Below, piece by piece: positions 1 to 7,506 of a DNA stretch of 17,058 nucleotides. The position numbers were made by a program, and so were the translations under genes. Each line of letters opens with the position of its first letter. The stretch's first letter is position 1. The stretch covers positions 1 through 17,058 of the forward strand of contig CAZSVE010000067.1 of NCBI GenBank assembly GCA_964610175.1, written 5' to 3'. The notes beneath the pieces were generated by a model. That model saw only the letters and a list, made by a program, of their open reading frames with translations. It was not told the DNA's origin and made no database searches. Origin of the DNA: CAZSVE01 sp964610175. GTDB lineage: Bacteria > Pseudomonadota > Gammaproteobacteria > HK1.

Positions 1-318
1 ATTGGGCGAAACAGAGGGAATACACTTGGCAGGGAATGACTCGACACGGGAGGCCAGTGGAAAAAATGAGGCTTATCCGACTGGCAAATCCGGAACCAAA
101 ACTTTTCGATCATTGTTATTTTGTTTATTTCCCGCTCGGCTTCGCAAATAGATCGAGTTTTTACGGAAGCAATTTTTCTTGAACTTATGCCAAATCAGGC
201 TTTGTCGGTTTGGGGCGAAGCTTCGCTAGTGAATGACCTTCCCGATCAAGGAATCGATACCCCAACGTAGCTGGTTTTCGGATGACTTTCCCAATGTCCG
301 CAGCGCTCGCATAAGCGA
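1..318. other. Left-edge gap downstream of nrdJ; no confident gene
   Basis: No convincing gene is visible. Two plus-strand frames are open from the edge, one to the TAG at 149 and one to the TGA at 182. Neither gives a recognisable peptide and both end inside the repeat copy that starts near 122, so a partial gene tail cannot be excluded. Positions 48-66 resemble part of repeat module C (a CCAGTGGAAA core). No nrdJb-like coding sequence and no clear intrinsic terminator follow nrdJ here. Confidence 0.5.
122..230 (+). repeat. Intergenic repeat unit A, copy 1
   Basis: The unit begins with GTTTATTTCCCGCTCGG, continues with TTCGCAAAT and a TCGAGTTTTTAC block, and ends with the perfect 12-bp palindrome GCGAAGCTTCGC at 215-226. 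The reverse complement of the copy at 15128-15241 aligns along the whole length, with the same end motifs and the same internal CAATCATGG/CAAATCAGG region. I compared the copies by eye and computed no percent identity. Confidence 0.8.
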
Positions 319-2478
319 CTACAACTTTCCGTAATAGCCCTCTTTCAGTGCGTCGTACAGGTTGGCCGCGGTATGGATCTCCCCGTCGTATTCGACCTCT
401 TCGTTGCCCCGCAGGGTGACAGTGGAATCGTCTTCCAGGGTGAAGGAATAGACGGTGTTGGCAAGGTCCTGCTCCTTGACCAGCACCCCCTGGAACGCCT
501 CGGGATTGAAACGAAAGGTAGTACAACCCTTGAGCCCCTTGTCGTAGGCATATTGGTAGATGTCCTTGAAGTCATCGAAGGGGTAATCGCTGGGTACGTT
601 GATGGTCTTGGAGATAGAAGAGTCGATCCATTTCTGGGCGCTTGCCTGCACGTCCACATGCGCCTTGGGTGGGATCTCTTCCGCGGTGACGAACCAATCG
701 GGCAGGTAGTCTTGCTCTCTCTCGGCGAAGGGCGATGCACTGGGGTTGACGTATTGTTGATAGGCCAGCAGCTCGAAGGAATAGACCTCCATCTTTTCTT
801 TGGTCTTGCGTCCCTCGCGAATGAGGTTGCGGGCGTATTGATGGGCGAAGCTGGGCTCGATGCCGTTGCTGGCATTATTGGCCAGCGATAGTGCGATGGT
901 GCCGGTGGGTGCGATGGAGGTGTGATGGGTGAAACGGGCGCCGATCTCGGCAAGATCCGCGACCAGTTGGGGATCGATCTCGGCGATCTTCTGCAGATAA
1001 CGGCTATAGCGGGCATGCAACACCTTGCCCTTGACTTCGTCCCCCACCGCGATGCCATCCCGCGCCATTTCGGGGCGAAGACGCAGCATCTGTTCGGTTA
1101 TCGTGTATTCCTTTTCCAGAATGGGGGCAGGTCCCTTTTCCCGCCCGAGCGCGAGGGCCGTCCGCCACCCGCGAACGGCCATCTCGCGGGTGACCTGCTC
1201 GGTAAATCGCAGGGACTCTTCGTCTCCGTAGCGCATGCCAAGCATGGTGAGCGTGGATCCCAGTCCCAGGTACCCCATGCCGTGGCGTCGTTTTTGGCGA
1301 ATCTCGTTCTGCTGCGGCGTCAGGGGAAGGCCGTTTATCTCCACCACGTTGTCCAGCATCCGGGTGAAGATGTCCACGATATTGCGGAAACCATCCCAGT
1401 CGAAGCGCGCCTCTTCGGCAAATGGGTCGAGCACGAATTTAGCGAGGTTGACAGAGCCCAGCAGACAGGAGCCGTAGGGTGGTAACGGTTGTTCGCCACA
1501 GGGGTTGGTAGCGCGGATGTTCTCGCAGAACCAATTGTTGTTCATCTCGTTGATGTTGTCGATGAGGATGAAACCGGGTTCCGCGAAGTCATAGGTAGAG
1601 GTCATGATGGCGTCCCAGACACGCCGGGCCCGCAGGGTATTGTAGACCTTGCAGGCCACCTTGCCGTCGGCGTTCGTTAGGTAATCTCCTGCAACCGGCC
1701 AGTCCCGCCAGATGATCGCCGATGGGTCATCGGGGTCCAGGCCTTCGCTCCGTATTTCCCGTTCCGTTATGGGAAACGCCAGTTTCCATTGCCCATCCGA
1801 GTGAACCGCCTCCATGAACTCGCAGGTGATCAACAGGGATAGATTGAATTGCCGGAGGCGCCCATCTTCGCGCTTGACGCGGATGAAATTCATGATGTCC
1901 GGGTGCCCGATATCGAAGGTGGCCATCTGGGCGCCACGCCGACCACCTGCGGACGATACCGTGAAACACATCTTGTCGTAGATATCCATGAACGACAGTG
2001 GACCGGAGGTATGCGCACCCGCGCCGGACACGTATGCCCCTTTGGGACGCAGAGTGGAAAATTCGTAGCCGATACCGCAGCCCGCCTTGAGGGTAAGCCC
2101 TGCCTCGTGCACCTTGCCCAGAATATCATTCATGGAATCGCGGATCGTTCCGGAAACGGTACAGTTGATGGTGGAAGTCGCCGGCTTGTGATCCAATGCC
2201 CCGGCGTTGGAGACGATGCGTCCTGCCGGGATGGCGCCCGCACGCAGTGCGAAAAGGAATTTCTCGTACCACTCGTCGCGCTTTTCCGTCCCTTTCTCCA
2301 CATCGGCAAGCGCCCGGGCAACGCGCCGGTAGGTATCATCGACGGTCTTGTCGACGATCTCGCCCCCCTTTCTTTTCAAGCGGTATTTGGTATCCCAAAT
2401 GTCGCGAGATGCCTCTTGCAAAGGGATATCCGCAGCCTTGATCGCGGGGGGAGCACTCTGTCGCAAAGCAGGCTTCAT
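319..2478 (-). CDS. nrdJ: Adenosylcobalamin-dependent (class II) ribonucleotide reductase, large catalytic subunit
   Basis: This 719-residue protein reduces ribonucleotides to deoxyribonucleotides using a B12-derived radical, so it works with or without oxygen. The expected thiyl-radical cysteine is C327 in the NPCGEQ motif. C106 (STINCTVSG) and C338 (GSCLLGSVNL) fit the active-site redox pair. The N-terminus WDTKYRLKRKGGE is typical of the family. I chose the ATG at 2478 because GAGGAAA lies upstream at good spacing and the length matches the roughly 720 residues of relatives; the frame stays open to 2736 only by running through repeat DNA. The protein ends in ALKEGYYGKL and lacks the C-terminal cysteine pair that re-reduces single-chain class II enzymes. 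This resembles NrdJa of the split Pseudomonas NrdJa/NrdJb enzyme. No nrdJb follows within the 318 bp visible downstream. Confidence 0.95.
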   Translation of the reverse strand: MKPALRQSAPPAIKAADIPLQEASRDIWDTKYRLKRKGGEIVDKTVDDTYRRVARALADVEKGTEKRDEWYEKFLFALRAGAIPAGRIVSNAGALDHKPATSTINCTVSGTIRDSMNDILGKVHEAGLTLKAGCGIGYEFSTLRPKGAYVSGAGAHTSGPLSFMDIYDKMCFTVSSAGGRRGAQMATFDIGHPDIMNFIRVKREDGRLRQFNLSLLITCEFMEAVHSDGQWKLAFPITEREIRSEGLDPDDPSAIIWRDWPVAGDYLTNADGKVACKVYNTLRARRVWDAIMTSTYDFAEPGFILIDNINEMNNNWFCENIRATNPCGEQPLPPYGSCLLGSVNLAKFVLDPFAEEARFDWDGFRNIVDIFTRMLDNVVEINGLPLTPQQNEIRQKRRHGMGYLGLGSTLTMLGMRYGDEESLRFTEQVTREMAVRGWRTALALGREKGPAPILEKEYTITEQMLRLRPEMARDGIAVGDEVKGKVLHARYSRYLQKIAEIDPQLVADLAEIGARFTHHTSIAPTGTIALSLANNASNGIEPSFAHQYARNLIREGRKTKEKMEVYSFELLAYQQYVNPSASPFAEREQDYLPDWFVTAEEIPPKAHVDVQASAQKWIDSSISKTINVPSDYPFDDFKDIYQYAYDKGLKGCTTFRFNPEAFQGVLVKEQDLANTVYSFTLEDDSTVTLRGNEEVEYDGEIHTAANLYDALKEGYYGKL

Positions 2479-2483
2479 AGTGG

Positions 2484-2497
2484 TTTCCTCGTTGGTG
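2484..2497 (-). promoter_or_regulatory. Ribosome binding site deciding the nrdJ start
   Basis: On the minus strand GAGGAAACCACT directly precedes the ATG at 2478, a purine-rich Shine-Dalgarno match with about 7 nt to the start. The next in-frame upstream ATG (2550) has no comparable site, and still more upstream residues would be encoded by repeat module B. Confidence 0.7.
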
Positions 2498-2547
2498 TTT
2501 CCATCGAAATCGGTGTTTTCATCGAACCGCATGGAAAGGCTATTGAA

Positions 2548-2680
2548 CATGTCAGTGCCTCGCGCCAGGACCGAAGCGAGGTGGGTGTCGGCGCATGTGC
2601 CGGTTCTCTCGGAAGCCTTTTTCCGATACGTGAATCGTGCTTCGTCGGTTCGAGACGGGGCTTCGCCAGGGATATTCCGG
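2548..2680 (+). repeat. Repeat module B, copy 1, followed by a half unit A
   Basis: Positions 2548-2629 carry module B: ACATGT, then GCCTCGCGCCAGGACCGA, GTGTCGGCGCATG, CGGTTCTCTCGGAAGC and TTTTTCCGATAC. The reverse complement of 2776-2850 and the forward strand of 11036-11122 show the same ordered motifs. Positions 2630-2675 then match the distal half of unit A (TCGTGCTTCGTCGGTTCGAGAC, GGGGCTTCGCCAGG). The module lies immediately upstream of nrdJ, so it probably sits in or near that gene's 5' untranslated region. Confidence 0.7.
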
Positions 2681-2775
2681 CGATGGGTGAGATTCGGCAA
2701 TCGGTGAATTACCGGAAGGGTGGTGAAACATGCCATCTTTCACCACCCGTAACGCTGTGTGTTGCCATCTTCAAA

Positions 2776-2850
2776 GATATCGGAAAAAGCATCCCGATGC
2801 GTGCGCCAGGACCGACACCGCCTCGGCCTTGGCGAGAGGCGCCAACATGT
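2776..2850 (-). repeat. Repeat module B, copy 2 (inverted relative to copy 1)
   Basis: The reverse complement runs ACATGTTGGCGCCTCTCGCC, then AAGGCCGAGGCG, GTGTCGG, CTGGCGCA, CATCGGGATGC and TTTTTCCGATAT. It aligns with 2548-2629, the best-matching stretches being the GCGCC/AGG/CCGA block and the TTTTTCCGATA end. With copy 1 it forms an inverted pair about 150 bp apart. Confidence 0.65.
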
Positions 2851-2914
2851 GCCGGCTCACGCCATCGAGAATGAAGGAATGGAAATGGAGGGTCAAGAAA
2901 TCATTTTTTCCATT

Positions 2915-3098
2915 CCCCAGCGAGGCTTGTGCCGAAGCTTATGCTAGAACCGACACGACACGATTCGCCGGCTCCCAAGCTCCAGCTCCCGGAAAAGGTT
3001 CCCAAACTCCCGCTCGGGAACCAGTGGAAAGGTTTTTTCTCGATGACGCCGCTTTCCAAAACTCGATCCATTCGTAATGGATTCCGGGTACTCGAACC
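2915..3098 (+). repeat. Partial unit A joined to repeat module C, copy 1
   Basis: Positions 2917-2960 resemble the palindrome end of unit A in minus orientation (CAGCGAGGCTTGTGCC). Module C follows at about 2970-3098, with GGAAAAGGTTCC, CGGGAACCAGTGGAAAGG, GACGCCGCTTTCCAAAACTC, GATCCATTCGTAATGGA and GGGTACTCGAACC. The reverse complement of 10829-10955 matches motif by motif over about 125 bp. Module C ends 38 bp beyond the stop codon of the protease gene. Confidence 0.8.
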
Positions 3099-3136
3099 TC
3101 GTCAAGGAGTAGAGGGGCGGTTTTTTCACCATTTTG

Positions 3137-6100
3137 CTAGGCAGCGGCAACCTGAATGTCGGAGAAGGCGAGATTTCTATTGCCGGTCAGGGTCGCGATC
3201 CGTACGGGGGCGGCGCTGTCGTAGCCATCCCGGTCGAAGGATAATGACCCCGTACCGTTGTCGTAGAGGAAAACGGCGTTGGCGTTGGTGAGGGTCGTGC
3301 CGACGGATCGGAAACGATCGGAGCTGAGCGTACCAACGGACAGGTTGCCGAAATTGGGGCTCACTACCTCGATCTTATCGAGACCGGAAGTAAAATCGGT
3401 GATGGCATCGGTGCCCTCCGCCGTGGAAACGAACCTGAATATATCGGCGCCATTACCGCCGGTAAGGGTGTCGTTACCGGCACCACCCCCGATTCGATTG
3501 CCATGTTGGTTGCCGATGATGGTGTCGGAGTAACGGCTGCCGATGGCATTTTCGATGACGGCGCCATAGGCGATGGTCAGATTGTCGCGTACATTCCCCT
3601 GGCCATTGTAGAAGGCGCGGCCGATGGAGCTCCATTGTCCTTCGCCGAGGTCGATGGTACAGGAGTCCCCTTGATTGCTTGCGTTTATCGTGTCATTGCC
3701 ACCGCTGTCCCAGATGCACGCATATACGCTGTCCGTGCTTCCCCAGGAATACTGGTCGTCGCCGCTGTTGTAGCTGGTATTGGCGCCATACAGATACTGT
3801 AACGCGGCGATGTCGTTGAGCATCAATGTGGTAGGATAGTAATGGGTTTCGTATCCGTCCAGCTCGTCCGGGTGGAAATCGCGGTAACTCATGACGCTGT
3901 ACTTCATCTGGTCTTCCCCGGTTTCGGGGGCCGGTCTTCCATGGTGGGGATGCTCCAATCCAACGGCATGTCCCAATTCGTGGAGGAAGGTGTGGTATCC
4001 GTACTGCCCGGAAACAGGGTTGGAGTACTGTGTGCTCGGTCCAATCCAAATGTCACCGCCCGACGGAAATGAGGATGGAAAATCGGCAACTCTTGCAGTC
4101 GAGAGACTGCTGGAGTTCGATACCGTCCAACGAATATCGCCTGCCCCGAGACTGGTGTCCTCGACACGTTCGAAGGTGATATCGCAAACATTGGACATCA
4201 GGTCTATCACGGATGTAGCGGCCTGTTGCTGAGCCCGATTCAGGGCGTGGAATGAATCTCCCAGGATGGCACGCATGTTCGAGTAGCCCGGCATGTTGGT
4301 GTTTTGGTAGTTGAATGTGGATCCTGCACTGGAAAAACTATAGCTGAGCCGCGTCCCCGATCCGATTGCTCCTCCCCATTTCGTGTTTCCCACCAGGTTG
4401 TCGATACTGTCATCCACGGCGGCCGGGACCGAAACCGAGGTTACCCGAGTGATGGACCTATCGATACCGCCTCTTGCCGCTGCCAGGGCCGTAGCCGTCA
4501 GTCGATAGGTTCCGGTGCCACTACTGCTGTAGGCACCTGCCGAGATGTAGTAGTACCCGGTCGAGGAAGCGGTGAAGGTCACCCGAGAGTTGAGGCTTGT
4601 CCCGCCGTCGTCATTGGTGGTTCCGCTGATGAGACTGCCACTGCTGTCGTGGATGCCCCGGAGATAGGTGTCCCCCAGGGTGCCCCGCCCGGTGGGGCTC
4701 CCTTCCAGATCGAAGCGCACCCGCTGACCGGCATCGAGATGAATGCGGAACCAGTCGGTGTCCCCGCCACGTTCGATGTTGCCCGTGGCGCTGCCACCGA
4801 GGTCGAGGCGCCCCTGGGTGCCGGTATCGGAAGTGAAATCATCGTTTGCCGATATGGTAAAGCTTCGGAGCACCCTGGTATTGTTACCCTCGTTGGATTC
4901 GCCGACAGCGCCGGTGTAATCGGCAATGGCGCCGATGTAATAGCTCCCTGGCACCAGGCTCGTGGGCAGAATCAAAGACCTGGAATCGCTATCGCTGCCA
5001 TTCCGATTCAGGCTATCGGTATGGTCGTAACCCAGCCGAGTGTCCGAAATGGTGATGGTGCTGTCCGTGGATAGGTAGTAACCGACGCGACTGGGTCCCG
5101 CCGCCGCCGTACCCCGGTTCGTTACCGTGGCCCTGGCCTCGATGCGACCGCCCGGGGTGAAATTGCCGGTCACCGTACCGCTGCCGACGACCAGATCCGG
5201 TCTGCCCGATACCGTGAAACTCCGAAGTATCCTGGCGTTATTGCCTTCGTTGGATTCGCTGACAGTGCCGTCGTAATCGGCAATGGCACCGATGTAATAG
5301 GTTCGGCCCGCTACCAGGGTAGTGGGCAAAAGGAAGGATTCGGAATCACTCTCGCTCCTGCCCGGATTCAGGGTGCCGGTAAAGTCGTACCCCAACCGGG
5401 TATCCGAGGTCTCGATAGCGCTGTCCGTGGACAAGTAGTAGCCGATCCGGCTGGGTTCCGGCGGCGTCGCCGTGCCCCGATTCGTTACCGTGGCGCCGAC
5501 CTGGATGCGGCCACCCGGGGTGAGCTCGCCGGTCACCGTACCGCCTGTCACGGTGAGGTCCGGCCTGCCCAATGGCACCGTGAAACTTCGGAGTACCCTG
5601 GCATTATTGCCTTCGTTGGATTCGCTGACAGTACCGTCGTAATCGGCAATGGCGCCGATGTAATAGGTTCGACCCGCTATCAGGTTGTCTGGCAGAAGAA
5701 AGGATTCGGAATCACTCTCGGTCCCGTTTGGATTCAGGGTGCCGACGTCGTCACGGCCCAATCGGGTGTCGGAGGTGGTGATGGTGCTGTCCGTGGACAG
5801 GTAATAGCCCACATGACTGGCCCCGGCCCGCGCCGTACCCTGATTTTTGACCGTGACGTTGGCTTGAATGGAACCGCCAGCGCTCGGATTGCCACTGACG
5901 CTGCCGCCGATAACCACCAGATCGGGGCTGGTGGACGGCAGTCCGGAAAGGGTGGCCGTCAAGCGATAGGTCCCCGTTCGGCTGCTGTAGGCACCTGCCG
6001 AGATGTAGTAGTACCCGGTCGAGGAAGCGGTGAAGGTCACCCGAGAGTTGAGGCTTGTCCCGCCGTCGTCATTGGTGGTTCCGCTGATGAGACTGCCACT

Positions 6101-7039
6101 GCTGTCGTGGATGCCCCGGAGATAGGTGTCCCCCAGGGTGCCCCGCCCGGTGGGGCTCCCTTCCAGATCGAAGCGCACCCGCTGACCGGCATCGAGATGA
6201 ATGCGGAACCAGTCGGTGTCCCCGCCACGTTCGATGTTGCCCGTGGCGCTGCCACCGAGGTCGAGGCGCCCCTGGGTGCCGGTATCGGAAGTGAAATCAT
6301 CGTTTGCCGATATGGTAAAGCTTCGGAGCACCCTGGTATTGTTACCCTCGTTGGATTCGCCGACAGCGCCGGTGTAATCGGCAATGGCGCCGATGTAATA
6401 GGTCCCCGCCGCCAGGTTGGTCGGCAGATTGAAATACTGATAGTCGAATTCACTGCGACCGGTCCCCAGGGCACCGGTGTAATCCTGGCTCAATCGGGTA
6501 TCCGAGAGGGTGATGGTTCTGTCCGTGGACAGGTAGTAACCCACATAACTGGATCCGGCGGGGGCGGTGCCCTCGTTGGCTACCCCGACATTGGCATAGA
6601 TGCGACTGCCGGCGCTGAAATTACCGCTCGCCGTACCGCTGCGGATAACCAGATCGGGCCTGTTCGGTAAATATCCGGAGAGGGTCGTGGCCGTTAGCCG
6701 ATAGGTGCCGGTTCGGGTGCTGTAGGCGCCGGCGGAGACGTAGTAGTACCCGGTCCGGGAGGCGGTGAAATCGACGCGCGAGTCGAGCCCTGTTCCGCCG
6801 TCGTCATTGCTGGTTCCGCCGATGAGATTGCCACTGCTGTCGTAGATACCCTGGAGATAGGTGTCCCGCAGGGTGCCGTGCCCCGTGGGGCTCCCTTGGA
6901 GATCGAAGCGTACCCGCTGGCCTGCATCGAGACGAATGCGGAACCAGTCGGTATCTCCGCTACGCTCGATGATGCTCGTTACGCTGCCGTTCAGATTCAG
7001 GCGGCCTCGTGTGTCGAGGTTGGATTCTATGTCTGGCAT
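3137..7039 (-). CDS. Serralysin-family (M10) RTX metalloprotease with PPC and CARDB modules
   Basis: This 1300-residue protein is likely exported and cleaves proteins with a zinc catalytic domain. Modules in order are PPC (about 1-118), CARDB (128-243), PPC (245-365), three CARDB domains (372-488, 492-610, 613-729), PPC (731-851), M10 domain (about 885-1085) and a short RTX region (1170-1200, GGGAGNDTLTGGNGAD). The zinc site is HELGHAVGLEHP with H1020, E1021, H1024 and H1030; the Met-turn is SVMSYR with M1050. There is no N-terminal signal peptide, which together with the RTX tail and hydrophobic C-terminus suggests type I secretion, but no ABC exporter genes are nearby. The ATG at 7039 follows GGAGGAAACGAC. 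Having modules N-terminal to the catalytic domain is unlike the roughly 480-residue classical serralysins. Residues 214-353 and 700-839 are encoded by identical DNA. Confidence 0.93.
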   Translation of the reverse strand: MPDIESNLDTRGRLNLNGSVTSIIERSGDTDWFRIRLDAGQRVRFDLQGSPTGHGTLRDTYLQGIYDSSGNLIGGTSNDDGGTGLDSRVDFTASRTGYYYVSAGAYSTRTGTYRLTATTLSGYLPNRPDLVIRSGTASGNFSAGSRIYANVGVANEGTAPAGSSYVGYYLSTDRTITLSDTRLSQDYTGALGTGRSEFDYQYFNLPTNLAAGTYYIGAIADYTGAVGESNEGNNTRVLRSFTISANDDFTSDTGTQGRLDLGGSATGNIERGGDTDWFRIHLDAGQRVRFDLEGSPTGRGTLGDTYLRGIHDSSGSLISGTTNDDGGTSLNSRVTFTASSTGYYYISAGAYSSRTGTYRLTATLSGLPSTSPDLVVIGGSVSGNPSAGGSIQANVTVKNQGTARAGASHVGYYLSTDSTITTSDTRLGRDDVGTLNPNGTESDSESFLLPDNLIAGRTYYIGAIADYDGTVSESNEGNNARVLRSFTVPLGRPDLTVTGGTVTGELTPGGRIQVGATVTNRGTATPPEPSRIGYYLSTDSAIETSDTRLGYDFTGTLNPGRSESDSESFLLPTTLVAGRTYYIGAIADYDGTVSESNEGNNARILRSFTVSGRPDLVVGSGTVTGNFTPGGRIEARATVTNRGTAAAGPSRVGYYLSTDSTITISDTRLGYDHTDSLNRNGSDSDSRSLILPTSLVPGSYYIGAIADYTGAVGESNEGNNTRVLRSFTISANDDFTSDTGTQGRLDLGGSATGNIERGGDTDWFRIHLDAGQRVRFDLEGSPTGRGTLGDTYLRGIHDSSGSLISGTTNDDGGTSLNSRVTFTASSTGYYYISAGAYSSSGTGTYRLTATALAAARGGIDRSITRVTSVSVPAAVDDSIDNLVGNTKWGGAIGSGTRLSYSFSSAGSTFNYQNTNMPGYSNMRAILGDSFHALNRAQQQAATSVIDLMSNVCDITFERVEDTSLGAGDIRWTVSNSSSLSTARVADFPSSFPSGGDIWIGPSTQYSNPVSGQYGYHTFLHELGHAVGLEHPHHGRPAPETGEDQMKYSVMSYRDFHPDELDGYETHYYPTTLMLNDIAALQYLYGANTSYNSGDDQYSWGSTDSVYACIWDSGGNDTINASNQGDSCTIDLGEGQWSSIGRAFYNGQGNVRDNLTIAYGAVIENAIGSRYSDTIIGNQHGNRIGGGAGNDTLTGGNGADIFRFVSTAEGTDAITDFTSGLDKIEVVSPNFGNLSVGTLSSDRFRSVGTTLTNANAVFLYDNGTGSLSFDRDGYDSAAPVRIATLTGNRNLAFSDIQVAAA
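4524..4943 (-). repeat. 420-bp perfect intragenic direct repeat, copy 1
   Basis: Aligned row by row, 4524-4943 and 5982-6401 agree at every base, with an offset of 1458 bp (486 codons). The identity stops sharply at both ends (A versus G before, C versus G after). This copy encodes residues 700-839: the end of the fourth CARDB domain and most of the third PPC domain. Confidence 0.95.
5982..6401 (-). repeat. 420-bp perfect intragenic direct repeat, copy 2
   Basis: This is the partner of 4524-4943, identical in sequence and in the same frame. It encodes residues 214-353: the end of the first CARDB domain and most of the second PPC domain. The remaining CARDB domains and the first PPC domain are visibly more diverged, so the identity points to recent duplication or gene conversion. 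Confidence 0.95.
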
Positions 7040-7104
7040 GTCGTTTCCTCCGGGCCGTAGACAAATGGATAATTTTCTCTCGGGGGAGCAATCGAACCCC
7101 GATT

Positions 7105-7270
7105 CGTTTATTTCCCGATCACCTTCGCAAATGAGTCGAGTTTTACGAAACGTCGGTTTTGCTTTACCGATGCCGGGTCATGTCGGTTCGAGGCGAAGCT
7201 TCGCTGGTTCTACTTCGACTGATGCTAAATCAGGCCTCATGGGTTCGAGGCAAGGCTTTGCTGGTTTTTC
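7105..7270 (+). repeat. Intergenic repeat unit A, copy 2, with partial tandem copy
   Basis: CGTTTATTTCCCGATCACC, TTCGCAAATGAGTCGAGTTTTACGAAA, GATGCCGGGTCATGTCGG, TTCGAG and GCGAAGCTTCGC (7193-7204) follow the unit A order. A second distal half follows at 7221-7270 (GATGCTAAATCAGG, GGTTCGAGGCAAGGCTTTGC), giving a local tandem arrangement. Confidence 0.75.
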
Positions 7271-7345
7271 TGTTGAAGATTGTATCTCATTGACTAGTAA
7301 ATGCTGGAAGTAATGATACTACATCGCTTTATTCTCGGTCTTCGT

Positions 7346-7388
7346 CGATTTCCCGCTATCCCAACAACCACCAGCGAAGCTTCGCCGG
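7346..7388 (+). repeat. Shortened unit A copy
   Basis: The two ends of unit A (TCGATTTCCCGCTATCC and CAGCGAAGCTTCGCCGG, palindrome at 7374-7385) are joined with most of the interior missing. This resembles an internally deleted derivative. The assignment rests on the two end motifs only. Confidence 0.5.
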
Positions 7389-7435
7389 ATAATCGATAAA
7401 GATTTCAAGTAATAATATTACTGATAATTTTATTG

Positions 7436-7463
7436 TTGACAACCATGAGGTGCAATGTAAACT
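7436..7463 (+). promoter_or_regulatory. Candidate sigma-70 promoter for hsdR
   Basis: TTGACA (7436-7441) is a perfect -35 box, followed after 16 bp by TAAACT (7458-7463), a 4-of-6 match to the -10 consensus. Transcription would start near 7470. That excludes the in-frame GTG at 7450 as a start and supports the ATG at 7507, with a leader of about 35-40 nt. Confidence 0.5.
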
Positions 7464-7506
7464 CTCGGGACTATTCGAAACATCGCCATTCGTACAAGTC
7501 ATAAAC

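Larger units (their letters stand above)
2479..3136. other. Repeat-rich gap between protease gene and nrdJ
   Basis: This 658-bp gap contains repeat modules B (plus), half A, B (minus), half A (minus) and C (plus) in succession. An imperfectly explained 10-bp inverted repeat (GGAATGGAAA at 2876-2885 and TTTCCATTCC at 2907-2916, 21-nt loop) lies between the second B and the half A. Several frames are open across the repeats, but their peptides merely translate repeat DNA and have no independent coding evidence. I could not identify the nrdJ promoter. Confidence 0.6.
7040..7506. other. Divergent promoter region between protease gene and hsdR
   Basis: This gap separates the minus-strand protease start (7039) from the plus-strand hsdR start (7507). 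It contains a full unit A (7105-7212), a partial tandem copy (7221-7270), a shortened copy (7346-7388), and an AT-rich stretch (about 7391-7440) with the hairpin-like AGTAAT-AAT-ATTACT at 7408-7422. A similar shorter palindrome AGTA-ATGA-TACT is at 7309-7320. I could not assign a promoter for the protease gene. Confidence 0.6.

Noticed and set aside
2479..2736. N-terminal extension of nrdJ to 2736
   Set aside because: The extra residues are encoded by repeat modules B and A and do not belong to the family. The ATG at 2478 has a good ribosome binding site and gives the expected length.
1849..2874. 341-codon plus-strand open frame opposite nrdJ
   Set aside because: It is the antisense shadow of a well-conserved reductase and continues into repeat DNA; its translation has no recognisable domain.
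2876..2916. 10-bp inverted repeat with 21-nt loop as a terminator
   Set aside because: The stem is rich in A and T, the loop is long and no T run follows on either strand in the right place.
2730..3077. 115-codon plus-strand frame and its inverted counterpart at 10856-11335, both ending in a similar NSIH peptide
   Set aside because: The shared peptide follows from repeat module C being similar at DNA level. The frames differ by an indel just upstream, have no ribosome binding site, and the rest does not align as protein.
4304..5074. Long plus-strand open frames opposite the protease gene, also at 5813-6670
   Set aside because: They mirror the repetitive, Gly/Ser/Thr-rich coding strand and repeat only because the underlying modules repeat. 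No ribosome binding site or family motif is present, and the minus-strand protease is unmistakable.
7450..7506. GTG start at 7450 for hsdR
   Set aside because: No ribosome binding site precedes it, it lies within the candidate promoter, and the added residues do not resemble HsdR N-termini. It remains possible if the promoter call is wrong.
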